Assembly: GCA_041666125.1 (NCBI GenBank)
Contig: JBAYHN010000061.1
Coordinates: 1 to 7,928 of the forward strand
Length of the DNA: 7,928 nt
From: JBAYHN01 sp041666125
GTDB taxonomy: Bacteria; Patescibacteriota; Gracilibacteria; UBA1369; UM-FILTER-53-11
Reading direction: 5' to 3'
Below, in pieces: positions 6,816 to 7,928 of this stretch. The notes beneath the pieces were generated by a model. It was not told the origin of the DNA and made no database searches. It was given only the letters and a program-made list of their open reading frames with translations. Both the position numbers and the translations under genes were made by a program. The stretch's first letter is position 1. Every line of letters begins with the position of its first letter.

Positions 6816-6821
6816 TATAAT
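6816..6821 (+). promoter_or_regulatory. Possible -10 box for ligA, overlapping the divergent promoter
   Basis: TATAAT occurs on the plus strand in the same palindrome (TATAATTATA, 6816-6825) that gives the opposite promoter its -10. The start would fall near 6828, about 22 bases before the ligA ATG. No good -35 is seen at the right distance (only T-rich sequence at 6793-6800), so this direction looks weaker. Confidence 0.4.
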
Positions 6822-6848
6822 TATACCAAATTCTGGTTAAATCTTCAA
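6820..6848 (-). promoter_or_regulatory. Sigma70-type promoter for the four-gene minus-strand operon
   Basis: On the minus strand, TTGAAG (6848-6843) is followed by exactly 17 bases and then TATAAT (6825-6820). The bases before the -10 give TGGTATAAT, an extended -10. Transcription would begin near 6812-6813, leaving a leader of about 29 bases before the ATG at 6783. The -35 box lies two bases in front of the ligA start codon on the other strand, so the two genes compete for the same DNA. Confidence 0.7.
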
Positions 6849-6850
6849 GT

Positions 6851-7928
6851 ATGAATAAAGAGGAGGCTAAAAACCGCATAGAAAAGCTTAAAGAGAAGAT
6901 AAAATTGCTCAATTTTCAGTATTTTGTGGAGGATAAATCGGAGGTTTCGGAGTCTGTTCGGGACTCTTTAAAGCGCCAGCTAAAGGAATTGGAGGCTGAG
7001 TTTCCGGAGTTTGTCACGCCCGACTCGCCAACACAGCGGGTTGGAAGTGTGCTTTCGGGCAAATTTGGGAAAGTTAAGCACATGACCGCCAAAAAAAGCT
7101 TGGAAGATGTTTTTTCGGAAGGCGAAATTCGGGACTGGGAGGAAAAAATCGGCAAATATTTGCGCGGCGAACGCATGACTTTTGTGTGCGAACTAAAAAT
7201 TGATGGGCTAAATATTACGATTCATTACAAAAATGGAAAGTTTGAGCGTGCGCTGACGCGTGGAAATGGAGTTGAGGGCGAAGATGTGACTCATGCAATT
7301 AAAACGATTGAATGTATTCCGCTGGAACTTTTGGAGCCGGTGGATTTGGAAGTTTCGGGCGAGGTTTATATGTCCAAAAAAAGTTTTGAAAAAATGAATG
7401 AAATGCAGCGGGAACGTGGCGAAGAGCTTTTTGCGAATCCTCGAAATGCGGCTGCAGGAAGCGTTCGCCAGCTAGATCCGGCCGTTACCGCGGAGCGCGA
7501 ACTTTCTGCGTTTTTTTATGAAATTGGTGAGAATGATTTAAAGGATTTGCCGCAAACGCAAAGTGAAGTGCTGAGAACTTTTCAGCGGCTCGGGTTGCCT
7601 GTGAATAAAGAATTTAAATGCGTAGGTTCGATTTCGGAAGTTATTGAATTTTGCGATAATTGGCGAAGTAAACGCGAAAAATTGCCATATGAAATTGATG
7701 GAATTGTTATAAAAGTTGATGAAAAGTTATTGCAGGAGCGCATGGGTTTTACCGCTAAGACTCCACGTTGGGCGGTTGCGTATAAATTTCCTGCAGCGCA
7801 AACTTCCACGCGAGTTAACGACATAATTGTGCAAGTTGGAAGAACCGGCGCGCTTACGCCCGTTGCGGTGCTGGAGCCGGTTTTGGTTGCCGGATCCACG
7901 GTTTCGCGAGCCACGCTTCACAACGAAG
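6851..7928 (+). CDS. ligA: NAD-dependent DNA ligase LigA, N-terminal 359 codons (3' truncated by window)
   Basis: LigA seals nicks in DNA during replication and repair, using NAD+ to adenylate an active-site lysine. Visible features include TPDSPTQRVG (56-65), the catalytic motif CELKIDGL with Lys116, TRGNG (137), GEV with Glu171, ANPRNAAAGSVRQLDP (Arg198, Arg206), EIDGIVIKV (Asp283, Lys288), YKFP (Lys312), and the start of the OB fold (VGRTGALTPVAVLEPV). The nucleotidyl-transferase domain therefore looks intact. The zinc finger, HhH and BRCT domains, about 300 residues in a typical 670-aa LigA, lie beyond the window. The N-terminal NMN-binding domain departs from the classical pattern: SEVSESVRDSL stands where E. 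coli has PEIPDAEYDRL. The start at 6851 places Tyr24 opposite E. coli Tyr22. No Shine-Dalgarno precedes it, although GAGGAGG occurs within the gene at 6860-6866. Confidence 0.97.
   Translation, partial: MNKEEAKNRIEKLKEKIKLLNFQYFVEDKSEVSESVRDSLKRQLKELEAEFPEFVTPDSPTQRVGSVLSGKFGKVKHMTAKKSLEDVFSEGEIRDWEEKIGKYLRGERMTFVCELKIDGLNITIHYKNGKFERALTRGNGVEGEDVTHAIKTIECIPLELLEPVDLEVSGEVYMSKKSFEKMNEMQRERGEELFANPRNAAAGSVRQLDPAVTAERELSAFFYEIGENDLKDLPQTQSEVLRTFQRLGLPVNKEFKCVGSISEVIEFCDNWRSKREKLPYEIDGIVIKVDEKLLQERMGFTAKTPRWAVAYKFPAAQTSTRVNDIIVQVGRTGALTPVAVLEPVLVAGSTVSRATLHNE

Noticed and set aside
6860..6866. GAGGAGG as a ribosome binding site for a later ligA start
   Set aside because: It lies inside the LigA reading frame. 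The next plausible in-frame start, TTG at 6905, is about 38 bases away and would remove the first helix that aligns with E. coli LigA.
6916..7914. Minus-strand frames at 6916-7176, 7582-7914 and 7727-7921
   Set aside because: All lie opposite the clear LigA coding sequence, which carries the full set of ligase motifs in one frame.
1..7928. Alternative genetic code (TGA read as glycine) as in Gracilibacteria
   Set aside because: All complete genes and the two partial ones read through with the standard code and use GGN for glycine; none requires TGA as a sense codon.

Overview
The window looks like part of a bacterial chromosome, most probably from a Patescibacteria/CPR lineage such as the Parcubacteria. 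This is an inference from four things: a diverged NMN-binding domain in LigA, a sortase of the CPR/class D-E type, a block of large low-complexity proteins with no recognisable family, and scarce Shine-Dalgarno signals with A-rich leaders instead. The standard genetic code fits. Every complete gene closes on TAA or TAG and none needs TGA read as glycine, which argues against Gracilibacteria/Absconditabacteria.

Left side (1-1605, plus strand): the 3' part of mnmA (tRNA 2-thiouridylase) is followed after one base by a complete membrane-anchored sortase. The sortase ends 13 bp from the end of a convergent gene.

Middle (1619-6783, minus strand): four uncharacterised genes, read right to left, encode proteins of 125, 800, 591 and 170 aa. 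Spacings are 31, 10 and 54 bp, so they look like one transcription unit driven by a good promoter at 6820-6848. The proteins are rich in Ala, Glu, Lys, Pro and Gln, with coiled-coil and disordered stretches and no clear signal peptides. The 800-aa protein holds two tandem domains that resemble M23/LytM endopeptidase cores without the zinc-binding histidines. The 591-aa protein has one strongly hydrophobic segment. Together they suggest a non-enzymatic scaffold or envelope-associated assembly, but the function is unknown. This operon is the best candidate for an undescribed system here.

Right side (6851-7928, plus strand): the first 359 codons of ligA (NAD-dependent DNA ligase), running off the right edge. 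ligA and the four-gene operon diverge from a 67-bp region. Its palindrome TATAATTATA supplies a -10 hexamer in each direction.

mnmA and ligA are ordinary housekeeping genes. No tRNA, rRNA, CRISPR, insertion sequence or phage gene was seen, and there is no gene-free stretch longer than 67 bp.
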